From: Chitinophagaceae bacterium
GTDB lineage: Bacteria; Bacteroidota; Bacteroidia; Chitinophagales; Chitinophagaceae
DNA length: 64,000 nucleotides
Direction: 5' to 3'
Assembly (NCBI GenBank): GCA_947455605.1
Contig: CANGOX010000001.1
Location: forward strand, 62,001-126,000
This document shows positions 55,645 to 63,339 of this stretch, one piece after another (positions within the stretch are counted from its first letter, which is position 1; the number at the start of each line of letters is the position of its first letter). Made by a program: the position numbers and the translations under genes. Below the pieces are notes generated by a model that was not told where the DNA came from, did not search any database, and saw only the letters and a list, made by a program, of their open reading frames with translations.

Positions 55645-55670
55645 AAAAAAGCCCCACAAACTGTGAGGCT
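55645..55670 (-). terminator. Intrinsic terminator after the iscA-like gene
   Basis: On the minus strand an eight-base-pair stem (55663-55670 with 55650-55657, one G-U pair) is followed by six Ts. A second small GC hairpin (ccccctttcaggggg, about 55691-55705) lies between it and the stop codon. Confidence 0.7.
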
Positions 55671-55716
55671 AAAATATCATTTTCTTAAGCCCCCTTTCAG
55701 GGGGTTTGGGGGTGGG

Positions 55717-56067
55717 TTACACTGCAAAACTCTCACCACAACCACAACTCCTGCTCGCATTCGGATTGTTGAAATAAAAACCCTTTCCGTTCAATCCATC
55801 AGAGAAATCCAGTTCTGTATTTACGAGGTATAAAAAGCTTTTCAGATCAGTAACTACTTTAATGCCGTTGTCTTCAAACACCTGGTCCATCGGTTTTACT
55901 TCATTGTCAAAGTCAAGCTTATAACTTAACCCTGAGCAGCCACCGCCTACCACACCTACCCTCAGGAAATAAGAATCATCTCCTAATACGCCGGCTTCTT
56001 CCATTAACTGGAGGGCTTTCTTTTTGGCTTTATCGCTTACGTAAATACTGTTTTCTGTTGCAACCAT
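55717..56067 (-). CDS. A-type iron-sulfur carrier protein (IscA/SufA/ErpA family)
   Basis: A 116-residue carrier that receives nascent Fe-S clusters and passes them to apoproteins. The three ligand cysteines are visible: Cys in VGGGCSGLSYKL and the CxC-type pair in SRSCGCGESF at the C-terminus. Length fits the family. It is the last gene of an iscS-iscU-iscA run on the minus strand, separated from iscU by a heptad palindrome. Which A-type subfamily it is cannot be decided here. Confidence 0.95.
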   Translation of the reverse strand: MVATENSIYVSDKAKKKALQLMEEAGVLGDDSYFLRVGVVGGGCSGLSYKLDFDNEVKPMDQVFEDNGIKVVTDLKSFLYLVNTELDFSDGLNGKGFYFNNPNASRSCGCGESFAV

Positions 56068-56072
56068 ATTAA

Positions 56073-56134
56073 TTAGTAGTTAGTAATTAGTAGTTAGTAA
56101 TTGCTCATTACTAACTACTAATTATTAATTAAAT
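56073..56134. repeat. Heptad-repeat palindrome (ttagtag / attacta)
   Basis: Left arm ttagtag, ttagtaa, ttagtag, ttagtaa; a six-base loop; right arm attacta, actacta, attatta, attaaat. It fills the gap between iscU and the iscA-like gene. Confidence 0.85.
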
Positions 56135-56135
56135 A

Positions 56136-56552
56136 CTAGTGGATCCTTTCTTCAAATGCCAATTCTTCGAGACCGTTTTTCTTACGGTAGTCGTTGATGG
56201 CCGATTTGATTGCGTCTTCTGCCAATACTGAGCAGTGGATCTTTACTGGGGGCAGGTTGAGTTCTTCAACGAGGTCCATGTTATCGATCTGCACGGCCTG
56301 GTCAACGGTTTTACCCTTTAACCATTCTGTGGCCAGTGATGAAGAAGCGATCGCTGATCCGCAACCAAAGGTTTTGAACTTTGCATCGGTAATTACACCG
56401 GTAGCATCATCCACCTCTATCTGCAAACGCATTACGTCTCCACACTCTGGTGCACCCACCAATCCGGTTCCCACGTTTTTCTTCGACTTATCTAAAGTAC
56501 CAACGTTCTTCGGATTGCTATAGTGATCAATTACTTTTTCTGAATATGCCAT
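56136..56552 (-). CDS. iscU: Iron-sulfur cluster scaffold protein IscU
   Basis: A 138-residue scaffold on which IscS sulfur and iron are assembled into a 2Fe-2S cluster. The three Cys ligands are in GAPECGDVMRLQI, KTFGCGSAIASSSLATEW and KIHCSVLAEDAI, and the start YSEKVIDHYSNPKNVG is typical. Sequence and length agree with IscU rather than the NifU multi-domain form. It lies between iscS and the A-type carrier on the same strand. Confidence 0.97.
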   Translation of the reverse strand: MAYSEKVIDHYSNPKNVGTLDKSKKNVGTGLVGAPECGDVMRLQIEVDDATGVITDAKFKTFGCGSAIASSSLATEWLKGKTVDQAVQIDNMDLVEELNLPPVKIHCSVLAEDAIKSAINDYRKKNGLEELAFEERIH

Positions 56553-56559
56553 GGTTGAA

Positions 56560-56672
56560 TAATTTGAAAATTTGAAAATATGCGGATTTGAAAATGAGGA
56601 AGATCTGTTTTATTTACACTGTGCGAATCTGAACTCATTTTCAAATTTTCAAATCTGCACATTTTCAAATTT
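56560..56672. repeat. Inverted repeat of tttgaaaat units between iscS and iscU
   Basis: Left arm 56560-56598 holds tttgaaaa units about nine bases apart; right arm 56635-56672 holds the reverse complement. It has the same placement as the heptad palindromes but a longer period and is more degenerate. It overlaps the end of iscS by two bases. Confidence 0.7.
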
Positions 56673-57888
56673 AGTGGTGTGCCCACTCAATTTTATCAAT
56701 ATCCACGCCTTCTTTGAACATTTCCCAAAGCGGGCTCATTTCTCTCAGTTTTAAAACAGTTTCGCTTACAGATTTGATGGTATAATCAATTTGTTCTTCT
56801 GTGGTAAAGCGGCCTAATCCAAAACGTAAAGAACTGTGTGCAAGATCATCACCTAAACCCAGTGCTTTTAAAACATAGCTTGGTTCGAGTGATGCGGAGG
56901 TACAGGCTGAGCCGGATGATAAGGCGATGTTCTTATTAAAGCCCATCAGCAATCCTTCTCCTTCAACATATTTAAATGAAATATTGCTTACATGTGGTAA
57001 ACGGTGTTCGCGGTTACCATTCACATAGGTTTCTTCTATTTGGGTCAAAGCGTTCTCCAGCTTATCGCGGAGTTTGCTTAAACGGGCTGCATCATCGGCC
57101 ATTTCCAATCGGGCCAATTCACAGGCTTTACCAAAACCAACAATACCGGGTACATTCAGGGTACCGCTACGCATACCTCTTTCGTGGCCGCCACCGTCCA
57201 TTTGTGCTGTTACTTTTACCCGTGGGTTCTTACGGCGTACATATAAAGCACCGATCCCTTTTGGACCGTACATCTTATGGGCTGTAAAAGCCATGATATC
57301 AATTCCGTCTTTGTTTACATCAACCGGTATTTTGCCAACTGCCTGTACGGCATCTGAGAAGAAAAGAATACCATGTTTTTTAGCGATGGTGCTGATCTCT
57401 TTTACAGGCTGTATCACACCAATCTCATTATTCGCATACATGATGGCGATAAGGATGGTATTGGGTTTAATAGCTGCTTCCAGTTCTTTCAGATCGACCA
57501 GGCCATCGGCTTTCACCTCCAGGTAAGTAACTTCTCCACCTGAACGTTCAATATGTTTACAGGTATCCAAAACTGCTTTGTGTTCTGTGGTACAGGTAAT
57601 GATATGATTGCCCTTGCTGGCATACATTTCATAAACCCCTTTGATACCCAGGTTATCGCCTTCGGTAGCACCTGAGGTAAAGATGATCTCTTTCGGATCG
57701 GCACCAATCAGTTTGGCAACCTGCTCACGGGCATAATCAACGGCTTCTTCCGCTTCCCAACCAAAGGGATGGTTACGGCTGGCTGCATTACCAAAGTGCT
57801 CGGTAAAGTAAGGTATCATGGCTTCCAGCACACGTGGGTCCATCGGTGTGGTGGCGTTATTATCCAGGTAAATCGGTAATTTCAACAT
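56671..57888 (-). CDS. iscS: Cysteine desulfurase IscS
   Basis: A 405-residue PLP enzyme that takes sulfur from cysteine and delivers it as a persulfide for Fe-S assembly and tRNA thiolation. The start at 57888 ([15 protein letters not shown]) is chosen because the upstream extension to 57933 is not conserved in style. The PLP Lys is in [10 protein letters not shown], and the mobile-loop catalytic Cys in [11 protein letters not shown]. The N-terminal [14 protein letters not shown] is the family hallmark. It leads the isc run on the minus strand. Confidence 0.97.
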   Translation of the reverse strand: MLKLPIYLDNNATTPMDPRVLEAMIPYFTEHFGNAASRNHPFGWEAEEAVDYAREQVAKLIGADPKEIIFTSGATEGDNLGIKGVYEMYASKGNHIITCTTEHKAVLDTCKHIERSGGEVTYLEVKADGLVDLKELEAAIKPNTILIAIMYANNEIGVIQPVKEISTIAKKHGILFFSDAVQAVGKIPVDVNKDGIDIMAFTAHKMYGPKGIGALYVRRKNPRVKVTAQMDGGGHERGMRSGTLNVPGIVGFGKACELARLEMADDAARLSKLRDKLENALTQIEETYVNGNREHRLPHVSNISFKYVEGEGLLMGFNKNIALSSGSACTSASLEPSYVLKALGLGDDLAHSSLRFGLGRFTTEEQIDYTIKSVSETVLKLREMSPLWEMFKEGVDIDKIEWAHH

Positions 57889-58016
57889 ATGCACGAATGA
57901 TTTATAATCTCTATTAACACAAAAGTACTGCAATAGGTTCTATAAATTTGGGCGCAAAAGCCTGTCCGGCGTGATTTTTCCTATTTCGTAAAGGACCGGG
58001 ATCAAACCAAAATAAC

Positions 58017-58418
58017 ATGTTAAAGATCGAGCATATAGGTATGGCAGTTAAGGACCTTTCGGTCTCTATTCCCCTTTTTGAAAAGCTGTTGAATACCCCT
58101 TGCTACAAGACAGAAACCGTTGATTCTGAAAATGTAAACACGGCTTTTTTTCAAAAGGGTGACTCCAAGATCGAATTGCTGGAAAGTATCGACCCGGATG
58201 GTGTGATCGCCCGTTTTATTGAGAAAAAGGGGGAAGGCATGCATCATATAGCTTTTGAAGTAGCCGATATCAAGGCCGAAATGGACCGTTTAGTAAAAGA
58301 AGGCTTTGTGCTGTTGAACACCGAACCCAAGAAGGGCGCTGATAATAAGCTGGTCTGTTTTCTTCATCCAAAGGGCACGAATGGGGTTTTGGTGGAGCTT
58401 TGTGAGGAGATGAAATAG
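58017..58418 (+). CDS. mce: Methylmalonyl-CoA epimerase
   Basis: A 133-residue vicinal-oxygen-chelate protein that interconverts the two isomers of methylmalonyl-CoA in the propionate pathway. The start MLKIEHIGMAVKDL contains the first metal His, and EGMHHIAFEVADI and GVLVELCEE hold the others. Length and pattern fit Mce closely. Partner mutase genes are not nearby. Its stop codon TAG shares its last base with the first unit of a heptad array. Confidence 0.93.
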   Translation: MLKIEHIGMAVKDLSVSIPLFEKLLNTPCYKTETVDSENVNTAFFQKGDSKIELLESIDPDGVIARFIEKKGEGMHHIAFEVADIKAEMDRLVKEGFVLLNTEPKKGADNKLVCFLHPKGTNGVLVELCEEMK

Positions 58419-58487
58419 TGTGGAGTGTGGAGTGTGGAGTCTGGAGTCTGAAGTTTGGAGTTTGGAGTTTGGGGTTTGGAGTTTGGA
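58418..58487 (+). repeat. Ten-unit heptad array (gtgtgga / gtctgga / gtttgga)
   Basis: Ten units in exact register: gtgtgga three times, gtctgga, gtctgaa, gtttgga twice, gtttggg, gtttgga twice. It is single-armed, and overlaps the mce stop codon by one base. Confidence 0.9.
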
Positions 58488-58493
58488 GTAAGG

Positions 58494-58601
58494 TTACTTT
58501 CTTGTTCCGAAATAGAGAATGGCGAGGATACCGATCAATAGGATACTTCCAAAGAGAAGGCCTTTCTTTTTTACCTGAAACCTGAATTGTTCCTCGTCCA
58601 T
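58494..58601 (-). CDS. Small single-helix membrane protein coupled to rnc
   Basis: A 35-residue open frame reading MDEEQFRFQVKKKG, then a hydrophobic helix (LLFGSILLIGILAILYFG) and TRK. The ATG overlaps the rnc stop by one base as TAATG, which is typical of translational coupling. The positive KKK before the helix and charged ends fit a real one-pass membrane protein. It is too short for family assignment. It lies between rnc and the mce-side heptad array on the minus strand. Confidence 0.6.
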   Translation of the reverse strand: MDEEQFRFQVKKKGLLFGSILLIGILAILYFGTRK

Positions 58602-59311
58602 TATTGGAGACTGAGTTTTTCTACGGCTACCTGAGCGGCTACCTGACTGGCATCTTTTTTATTGTAGCCTTTTCCCTGAGCCAGTAATTCACCATCGAGC
58701 ATCGCATTGATGGTAAAGAGGCGGCGGCTGCCTTCCATCTTTTCTTCGGCCAATTCAAACGTAAGGGCCTTGCCGTTCTTATTGGCCCAGCCAATCAGCT
58801 TGTTCTTAAGGTTAATATCAATGGCTTCCAGATCGTCTACAAACATGTGTGGGATCACGATCTGTTTGAGTACCCAGTTATGGGTCTTATCATACCCTTT
58901 ATCGAGATAAACAGCACCTACCAGGGCTTCCAGGGTATTACCAAAGATCTGGCTGCCTTTGAGGGCATTATCAAATTTGTTATAGAAAGTAAGTTTGCGG
59001 AGGCCCATTTTGAGGGCAATATCGTTCAGCTGCTGGCGGTTAACCATTTTGCTGCGCATTTCGGTAAGAAAGCCTTCGCCTTTGTACGGATAGCGTTTGA
59101 AAAGATAATCGGCTACTATGGCACTTAAGACCGCATCACCCAGGTATTCCAAGCGTTCGTTATTCTCATCGGCTGTTTCCTTCACAGAGCGGTGGCTCAT
59201 GGCAGTGCGGTAGAGGAGCGCATTGCCCGTCTTAATGCCAAGGACGTTTTTCAGTTGTTTTTCAAATGAAGAATCGTCGGATTTAGTAAACAGTCTTTTG
59301 AAAAATTGCAC
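58601..59311 (-). CDS. rnc: Ribonuclease III
   Basis: A 236-residue double-strand-specific endoribonuclease for rRNA and mRNA processing. The catalytic signature NERLEYLGDAVLSAIVADYL is at about residues 50-70, followed by the second acidic site in ALVGAVYLDKGYD. The C-terminal double-stranded-RNA-binding domain is about 165-236 (LLAQGKGYNKKDASQVAAQVA). It starts four bases after the fabF stop on the same strand, giving the common Bacteroidota order acpP-fabF-rnc. A 35-residue membrane protein is coupled to its stop codon. Confidence 0.97.
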   Translation of the reverse strand: MQFFKRLFTKSDDSSFEKQLKNVLGIKTGNALLYRTAMSHRSVKETADENNERLEYLGDAVLSAIVADYLFKRYPYKGEGFLTEMRSKMVNRQQLNDIALKMGLRKLTFYNKFDNALKGSQIFGNTLEALVGAVYLDKGYDKTHNWVLKQIVIPHMFVDDLEAIDINLKNKLIGWANKNGKALTFELAEEKMEGSRRLFTINAMLDGELLAQGKGYNKKDASQVAAQVAVEKLSLQ

Positions 59312-59315
59312 AGAA

Positions 59316-60569
59316 TTAAGCTACGAATTTTTTTACAATCACACAAGCATTATGCCCTCCAAACCCAAATGTATTACTTAATGCTGCCCTTACCGTTCTT
59401 TTCTGCGGCACATTAAAAGTAAAGTTCAGTTTAGGGTCCAGGGTTGGGTCATCTGTAAAGTGATTGATCGTAGGCGGAACTATATCGTGGATCACACTCT
59501 GGATGCAGGCAATGGCTTCAATAACTCCGGCCGCACCCAAACAATGTCCTGTCATGGATTTGGTACCGCTGATATTCAGGCTATACGCATGTTCTCCAAA
59601 AACTTCGGTGATCGCTTTTACTTCAGCGCCATCACCCAGTGGTGTGGAGGTTCCGTGTGTGTTGATATAATCTATCTCATCAGCACGCATACCGGCATCT
59701 TTCAATGCGGCCAGCATCACATTGCGGGCGCCCAATCCTTCCGGATGCGGAGCAGTTAAGTGGTAGGCATCTGCGGTAGCTCCGCCGCCTGCCAGTTCGC
59801 AATATATTTTAGCACCTCTTTTTACAGCGTGTTCATATTCTTCAAGAACCACTACGCCGGCAGCTTCTCCCATTACAAAACCATCACGGTCCTTATCATA
59901 AGGGCGGCTGGCTGTTTTGGGGTCGTCATTTCTTTCACTCATCGCTTTCATGGCATTGAAACCACCTACGCCAGCAGCGCTGATCACCGCTTCTGATCCG
60001 CCGCTGATCACGATATCCGCTTTACCTAATCGGATCGTATCTGCTGCAGCGATCATTCCATTGGTACTGGATGCACAGGCACTTACTACGGCATAATTGG
60101 GGCCGCGAAAGCCATGACGCATAGATATCTGCCCTGCGGCGATATCCAATATCATTTTGGGAATGAAGAAAGGGTTGAACCTGGGCGTGCCATCACCTAA
60201 TGCATAGGCAGTCACTTCTTCCTGGAATGTGATCAATCCGCCGATACCACTGGCGAAGATCACTCCAACACGGTCAACATCAATATTTTCTTTGCTGATA
60301 CCTGCATCCACAACAGCCATGTCACTAGCCACAACAGCCAGCTGTGCAAAGCGATCCAGTTTACGGGCCTCTTTACGATCCATGAAATTTGTGGGATCAA
60401 AACCTTTTACCTCACAGGCAAAACGGGTTTTGAATTTGGAAGCATCAAACAAAGTGATGCTGTCGGCCCCGGAAACTCCGTTGAGCAACCCGTTCCAATA
60501 ATCTTCCAGATTATTGCCGAGAGGCGTCAGGGTTCCGATACCTGTAACAACAACTCTTTTTAATTGCAT
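59316..60569 (-). CDS. fabF: Beta-ketoacyl-ACP synthase II
   Basis: A 417-residue condensing enzyme that elongates fatty acids with malonyl-ACP. The start at 60569 (MQLKRVVVTGIGTLTPLG) is chosen because the upstream extension to 60623 would cover a strong hairpin. The catalytic Cys is in VVSACASSTNGMIAA, and the two His residues in NTHGTSTPLGD and TGHCLGAAGV. It follows acpP by 95 bases and precedes rnc by four. Confidence 0.97.
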   Translation of the reverse strand: MQLKRVVVTGIGTLTPLGNNLEDYWNGLLNGVSGADSITLFDASKFKTRFACEVKGFDPTNFMDRKEARKLDRFAQLAVVASDMAVVDAGISKENIDVDRVGVIFASGIGGLITFQEEVTAYALGDGTPRFNPFFIPKMILDIAAGQISMRHGFRGPNYAVVSACASSTNGMIAAADTIRLGKADIVISGGSEAVISAAGVGGFNAMKAMSERNDDPKTASRPYDKDRDGFVMGEAAGVVVLEEYEHAVKRGAKIYCELAGGGATADAYHLTAPHPEGLGARNVMLAALKDAGMRADEIDYINTHGTSTPLGDGAEVKAITEVFGEHAYSLNISGTKSMTGHCLGAAGVIEAIACIQSVIHDIVPPTINHFTDDPTLDPKLNFTFNVPQKRTVRAALSNTFGFGGHNACVIVKKFVA

Positions 60570-60592
60570 GTTGATTACCTGTTTGAAGTGAT

Positions 60593-60634
60593 AATCCGCC
60601 TTTTGAGGCATGAAGCGCCACAAAAAGGCGGATT
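60593..60634 (-). other. Hairpin between acpP and fabF
   Basis: Arms 60593-60609 and 60617-60634 pair almost completely (aatccgcctttt type) around a short loop, in the intercistronic space. There is no T-run long enough for a full terminator, so it may instead be a partial terminator or protect the acpP mRNA 3' end. Confidence 0.6.
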
Positions 60635-60664
60635 AAAATTATTCCATAGCGGAGTAATAAGATC

Positions 60665-60901
60665 TTACTTGGCGTGCTCTTCAAGGTAAGCTACGGCCTG
60701 ACCAACAGTAGTGATGGTTTCAGCCTGCTCATCAGGGATGGAGATGTTGAATTCTTTTTCGAATTCCATGATCAACTCAACGGTATCCAAAGAATCGGCA
60801 CCGAGATCGTTAGTGAATGAAGCTTCGTTGGTTACTTCTGCTTCGTCAACTCCTAACTTGTCAACGATGATTTTCTTTACTCTTGTAGCGATGTCTGACA
60901 T
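60665..60901 (-). CDS. acpP: Acyl carrier protein
   Basis: A 78-residue carrier that holds fatty-acid intermediates on phosphopantetheine. The attachment Ser is in the canonical [16 protein letters not shown], and the rest ([29 protein letters not shown]) matches the family. The start at 60901 is chosen over 61042 because it gives exactly the standard ACP N-terminus, and the extension would run through the promoter. It heads the acpP-fabF-rnc run. Confidence 0.98.
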   Translation of the reverse strand: MSDIATRVKKIIVDKLGVDEAEVTNEASFTNDLGADSLDTVELIMEFEKEFNISIPDEQAETITTVGQAVAYLEEHAK

Positions 60902-60924
60902 TGTAAATGTTTTTGTTACAGCCG

Positions 60925-60953
60925 CAAAAATATACTTTTTGTCAAATAAGCAA
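60925..60953 (-). promoter_or_regulatory. acpP promoter
   Basis: On the minus strand the -7 element TATTTTTG (60925-60932) matches TAnnTTTG exactly, and a -33 TTG (60951-60953) lies 18 bases upstream. The predicted start of transcription is about 15 bases before the acpP ATG. Confidence 0.65.
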
Positions 60954-61069
60954 TCTTTTATAGCATTTTTGTTTTCACATGCCTTTTTGGCCATTTTTGG
61001 CAGAATAGGCCATTTCCCTCTGAATTTTATTAAAATGATCATTATCTTGTAAAACTTACCACCGTTTGT

Positions 61070-61498
61070 ATGGCATTAAAACTAATAGATCACGGCACCC
61101 GGGAATACAGTGAAATGGTTGATTTACGCTTAGAGATACTGCGTAAACCCCTAGGTTTGAGCTTTACGGAAGCAGATCTGGAAGCCGAAAAGCAGGATAT
61201 TCTGATCGGTGTTTATGACGACGACAAGATAGAAGCCTGCTGTATTTTAACCAAAACCGACCCCAGAACCGTCCGTTTACGCCAGATGGCCGTTGGTGCC
61301 GGACTCCAGGGAAAGGGGATTGGAAGGGCTTTAATGACCTTTGCCGAGAACATTGCCCGCGACCACGGCTACCGCCGCCTCACCATGCATGCCCGTAAAT
61401 CGGCTGTAGGTTTTTACGAAAAAAGCGGGTACAAGGTCTGTAGCGATGAATTTGAAGAAGTGACCATTCCGCATTATGTGATGGAGAAGGAACTTTAG
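61070..61498 (+). CDS. GNAT family N-acetyltransferase
   Basis: A 142-residue acyltransferase with the GNAT fold. The acetyl-CoA loop is [18 protein letters not shown] (about residues 83-100), followed by [22 protein letters not shown] with the usual motif-B Tyr. The acceptor may be an amine or a protein, and is not identifiable. It is divergent from acpP and is followed, three bases after its stop, by a heptad palindrome. Confidence 0.9.
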   Translation: MALKLIDHGTREYSEMVDLRLEILRKPLGLSFTEADLEAEKQDILIGVYDDDKIEACCILTKTDPRTVRLRQMAVGAGLQGKGIGRALMTFAENIARDHGYRRLTMHARKSAVGFYEKSGYKVCSDEFEEVTIPHYVMEKEL

Positions 61499-61500
61499 AA

Positions 61501-61602
61501 GAAGTTAGAAGTTGGGAGTCTGGAGTCTGGAGTTGAAGAAAGTTTTACTCCAGACTCCAGACTTCTAACTTCAGACCCCAGACCCCAGACTCCAGACTTT
61601 TT
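61501..61602. repeat. Heptad-repeat palindrome (ggagtct / actccag)
   Basis: Left arm gaagtta, gaagttg, ggagtct, ggagtct, ggagttg; spacer 61536-61546; right arm actccag, actccag, acttcta, acttcag, accccag, accccag, actccag, acttttt. All are in 7-base register. It lies between two convergent genes and ends in Ts. Confidence 0.9.
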
Positions 61603-62075
61603 TATTTCCCAATCCTGCTATTCAACACCCCTCTCAATTCATGCGTAAACTCATCGCTCATCCCGTCTTTGGGAACTAGGAAGAAGGATTTGCTGTCGAA
61701 ATAGACATGGAAAAAATGCGGGCTTTCGAAGAAGCGGGTGAAGGTTTTCCAGGGCCAATTCATATAGCCACGTTCATTTTCCAGCCGGATCTCATCCTCC
61801 ATGAAATCAATGATAAAAGAATCCTGGAAAGTGGCAGCCTTCTTATAAATACTATTGGGTAAGAAATACCAGAAGGTAGCCATGAGCATCAACCAGATAA
61901 AAGAACCCAGTAAAAAAGGTTCCGGACGGATCTTTTTCGCGTAGAATAATATTGCGGACACAATCGCGAATACATTTACCAACACGATCAATATGCGTAT
62001 CTCATTGCGTTGCACAAAATGGTAACGCAATGCCTGTATCACTTTCTTTTTATTGTAGGAGAAGCTGTGTTGCAT
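61602..62075 (-). CDS. YcxB-like membrane protein
   Basis: A 157-residue protein with two hydrophobic helices (IRILIVLVNVFAIVSAILFY and EPFLLGSFIWLMLMATFWYF) and a C-terminal YcxB-like part (YMNWPWKTFTRFFESPHFFHVY, DGMSDEFTHELRGVL). The start at 62075 (MQHSFSYNKKK) is preferred over 62123. YcxB-like proteins have no clear known role. It stands alone between repeat arrays. Confidence 0.72.
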   Translation of the reverse strand: MQHSFSYNKKKVIQALRYHFVQRNEIRILIVLVNVFAIVSAILFYAKKIRPEPFLLGSFIWLMLMATFWYFLPNSIYKKAATFQDSFIIDFMEDEIRLENERGYMNWPWKTFTRFFESPHFFHVYFDSKSFFLVPKDGMSDEFTHELRGVLNSRIGK

Positions 62076-62109
62076 AAAATTTCTATGCGGTAAAAGTAGA
62101 GAAATTTTT

Positions 62110-62172
62110 ACGCAGAGGCGCAATGGCGCAGTTTAAACCGAGCTAAACTGCGCCTTCGCACCTATGCGTGCA
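62110..62172. repeat. Inverted repeat of the gcgcagaggcgca family
   Basis: Arms 62110-62136 and 62144-62172 pair imperfectly around the centre accgagc. It is the same family as the perfect inverted repeat at 44477-44530 and lies between the YcxB-like and DUF6807 genes. Confidence 0.78.
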
Positions 62173-62180
62173 TTTCTTTT

Positions 62181-63227
62181 TTAGTGTTCAGAGAACTCAA
62201 TTACCATCGGATCCAATGCTGCTGCAGACAATCTTTCTTTTCCCGATGCAATGATAATGCGATAGCGGAAAGTGGCAGACTGCCCTTTTTTCAATTTATA
62301 ATCCATGGTGATCTTATCGTTGGAGAAAACTTTTTGTCCAAGTGGATTGGCCGCAAACAAACCATAATTACGTGCATGCCAATAAGTAGGATACCCGGGG
62401 TTTTGCGGATGGTCTACCATTACAATACTGATCGTATCTCCCCCTTTCTTCCCATACATCATACACCAGTTACCGCGGGTGCCCCAGGCTGCATCGCCCT
62501 GTTTGCCTTCGGAAGTAAGATAGTTGCCGGTAACGGATGAGTCTTTGGTAGCACTCACTTTGGTTACAATACCATTAGCATCTTTATATTCTTTCGTTTG
62601 TTTCACCGGGAGTTCCAGTTCATGCGCTACACGTAAGCCCAACATCCCATCTTTGGCATCAGGAAAAGAAACATCCTGTACAGCCGTGAATTCAGTGATT
62701 CTGTCAATGATCCTTGTGCCATTAGCACCGGTACTGAAAATGAATGTGGTCTTTTCTTTTAAGAGATCGTTTTTTTGCTGGTCGGTCCAGCTGGCAGCAT
62801 ACACAAGCTTGCCTTGTTTTCCGCTTTCTGTCTGAAGGATCTTATCTGTCCGGATCCATCCATACTTATTTTTTTTATCTGCTGCAATTGCAAATGAGTT
62901 GTTCCAGAAATCCAATCCATTCACATTCTCATAGTTGAACCAAAGACCAATATGGTGTGGATGATCTACCGGGTCATTAGGTTGCGGATTCCAGGGAAAA
63001 CCACGGGTAATGGTTTGTCCGTTGGGTGCATAGATCGGATAGAGAAAGGGTTTCTCCATTGTATCTGTAAAAATAAATTCTGTAAAAGGCTTACCGGCAA
63101 TGGTTATGACTACCTTTTGTTTTGTGGCATCCTGCCTAACCTGAACATTATTTCTTGACTGAGCTGCCAAGGTGAAGGGCAGGACCATTGCCAAAAGGAT
63201 CGTAAGGCGAATAGATTGCAATCGCAT
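62181..63227 (-). CDS. DUF6807 (PmoA-like) family protein, secreted
   Basis: A 348-residue exported protein with a signal peptide (residues 1-22, ending TLAAQ). The body has the typical DUF6807/PmoA pattern: FLYPIYAPNGQTITRGFPWN, DHPHHIGLWFNYENVNGLDFW and the late YWHARNYGLFAANPLG. These are often near sugar-acid and pectin-type degradation genes, and here the next gene upstream is a hexuronate-like transporter. The molecular function is not established. Confidence 0.85.
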   Translation of the reverse strand: MRLQSIRLTILLAMVLPFTLAAQSRNNVQVRQDATKQKVVITIAGKPFTEFIFTDTMEKPFLYPIYAPNGQTITRGFPWNPQPNDPVDHPHHIGLWFNYENVNGLDFWNNSFAIAADKKNKYGWIRTDKILQTESGKQGKLVYAASWTDQQKNDLLKEKTTFIFSTGANGTRIIDRITEFTAVQDVSFPDAKDGMLGLRVAHELELPVKQTKEYKDANGIVTKVSATKDSSVTGNYLTSEGKQGDAAWGTRGNWCMMYGKKGGDTISIVMVDHPQNPGYPTYWHARNYGLFAANPLGQKVFSNDKITMDYKLKKGQSATFRYRIIIASGKERLSAAALDPMVIEFSEH

Positions 63228-63339
63228 AAAAAATTATTTATTCAGTTGTGATAATATAAAATGAAACAAGGAATATTGAATCATTCGTGAAAGAAATCAC
63301 TTTAAAATTCAACATTCCTTGTTTAACAGCTATCCTTAT

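Noticed and set aside
17703-61602. Heptad and octad arrays as CRISPR arrays
   Set aside because: Units are 7-8 bases with no unique spacers, and no cas gene is present.
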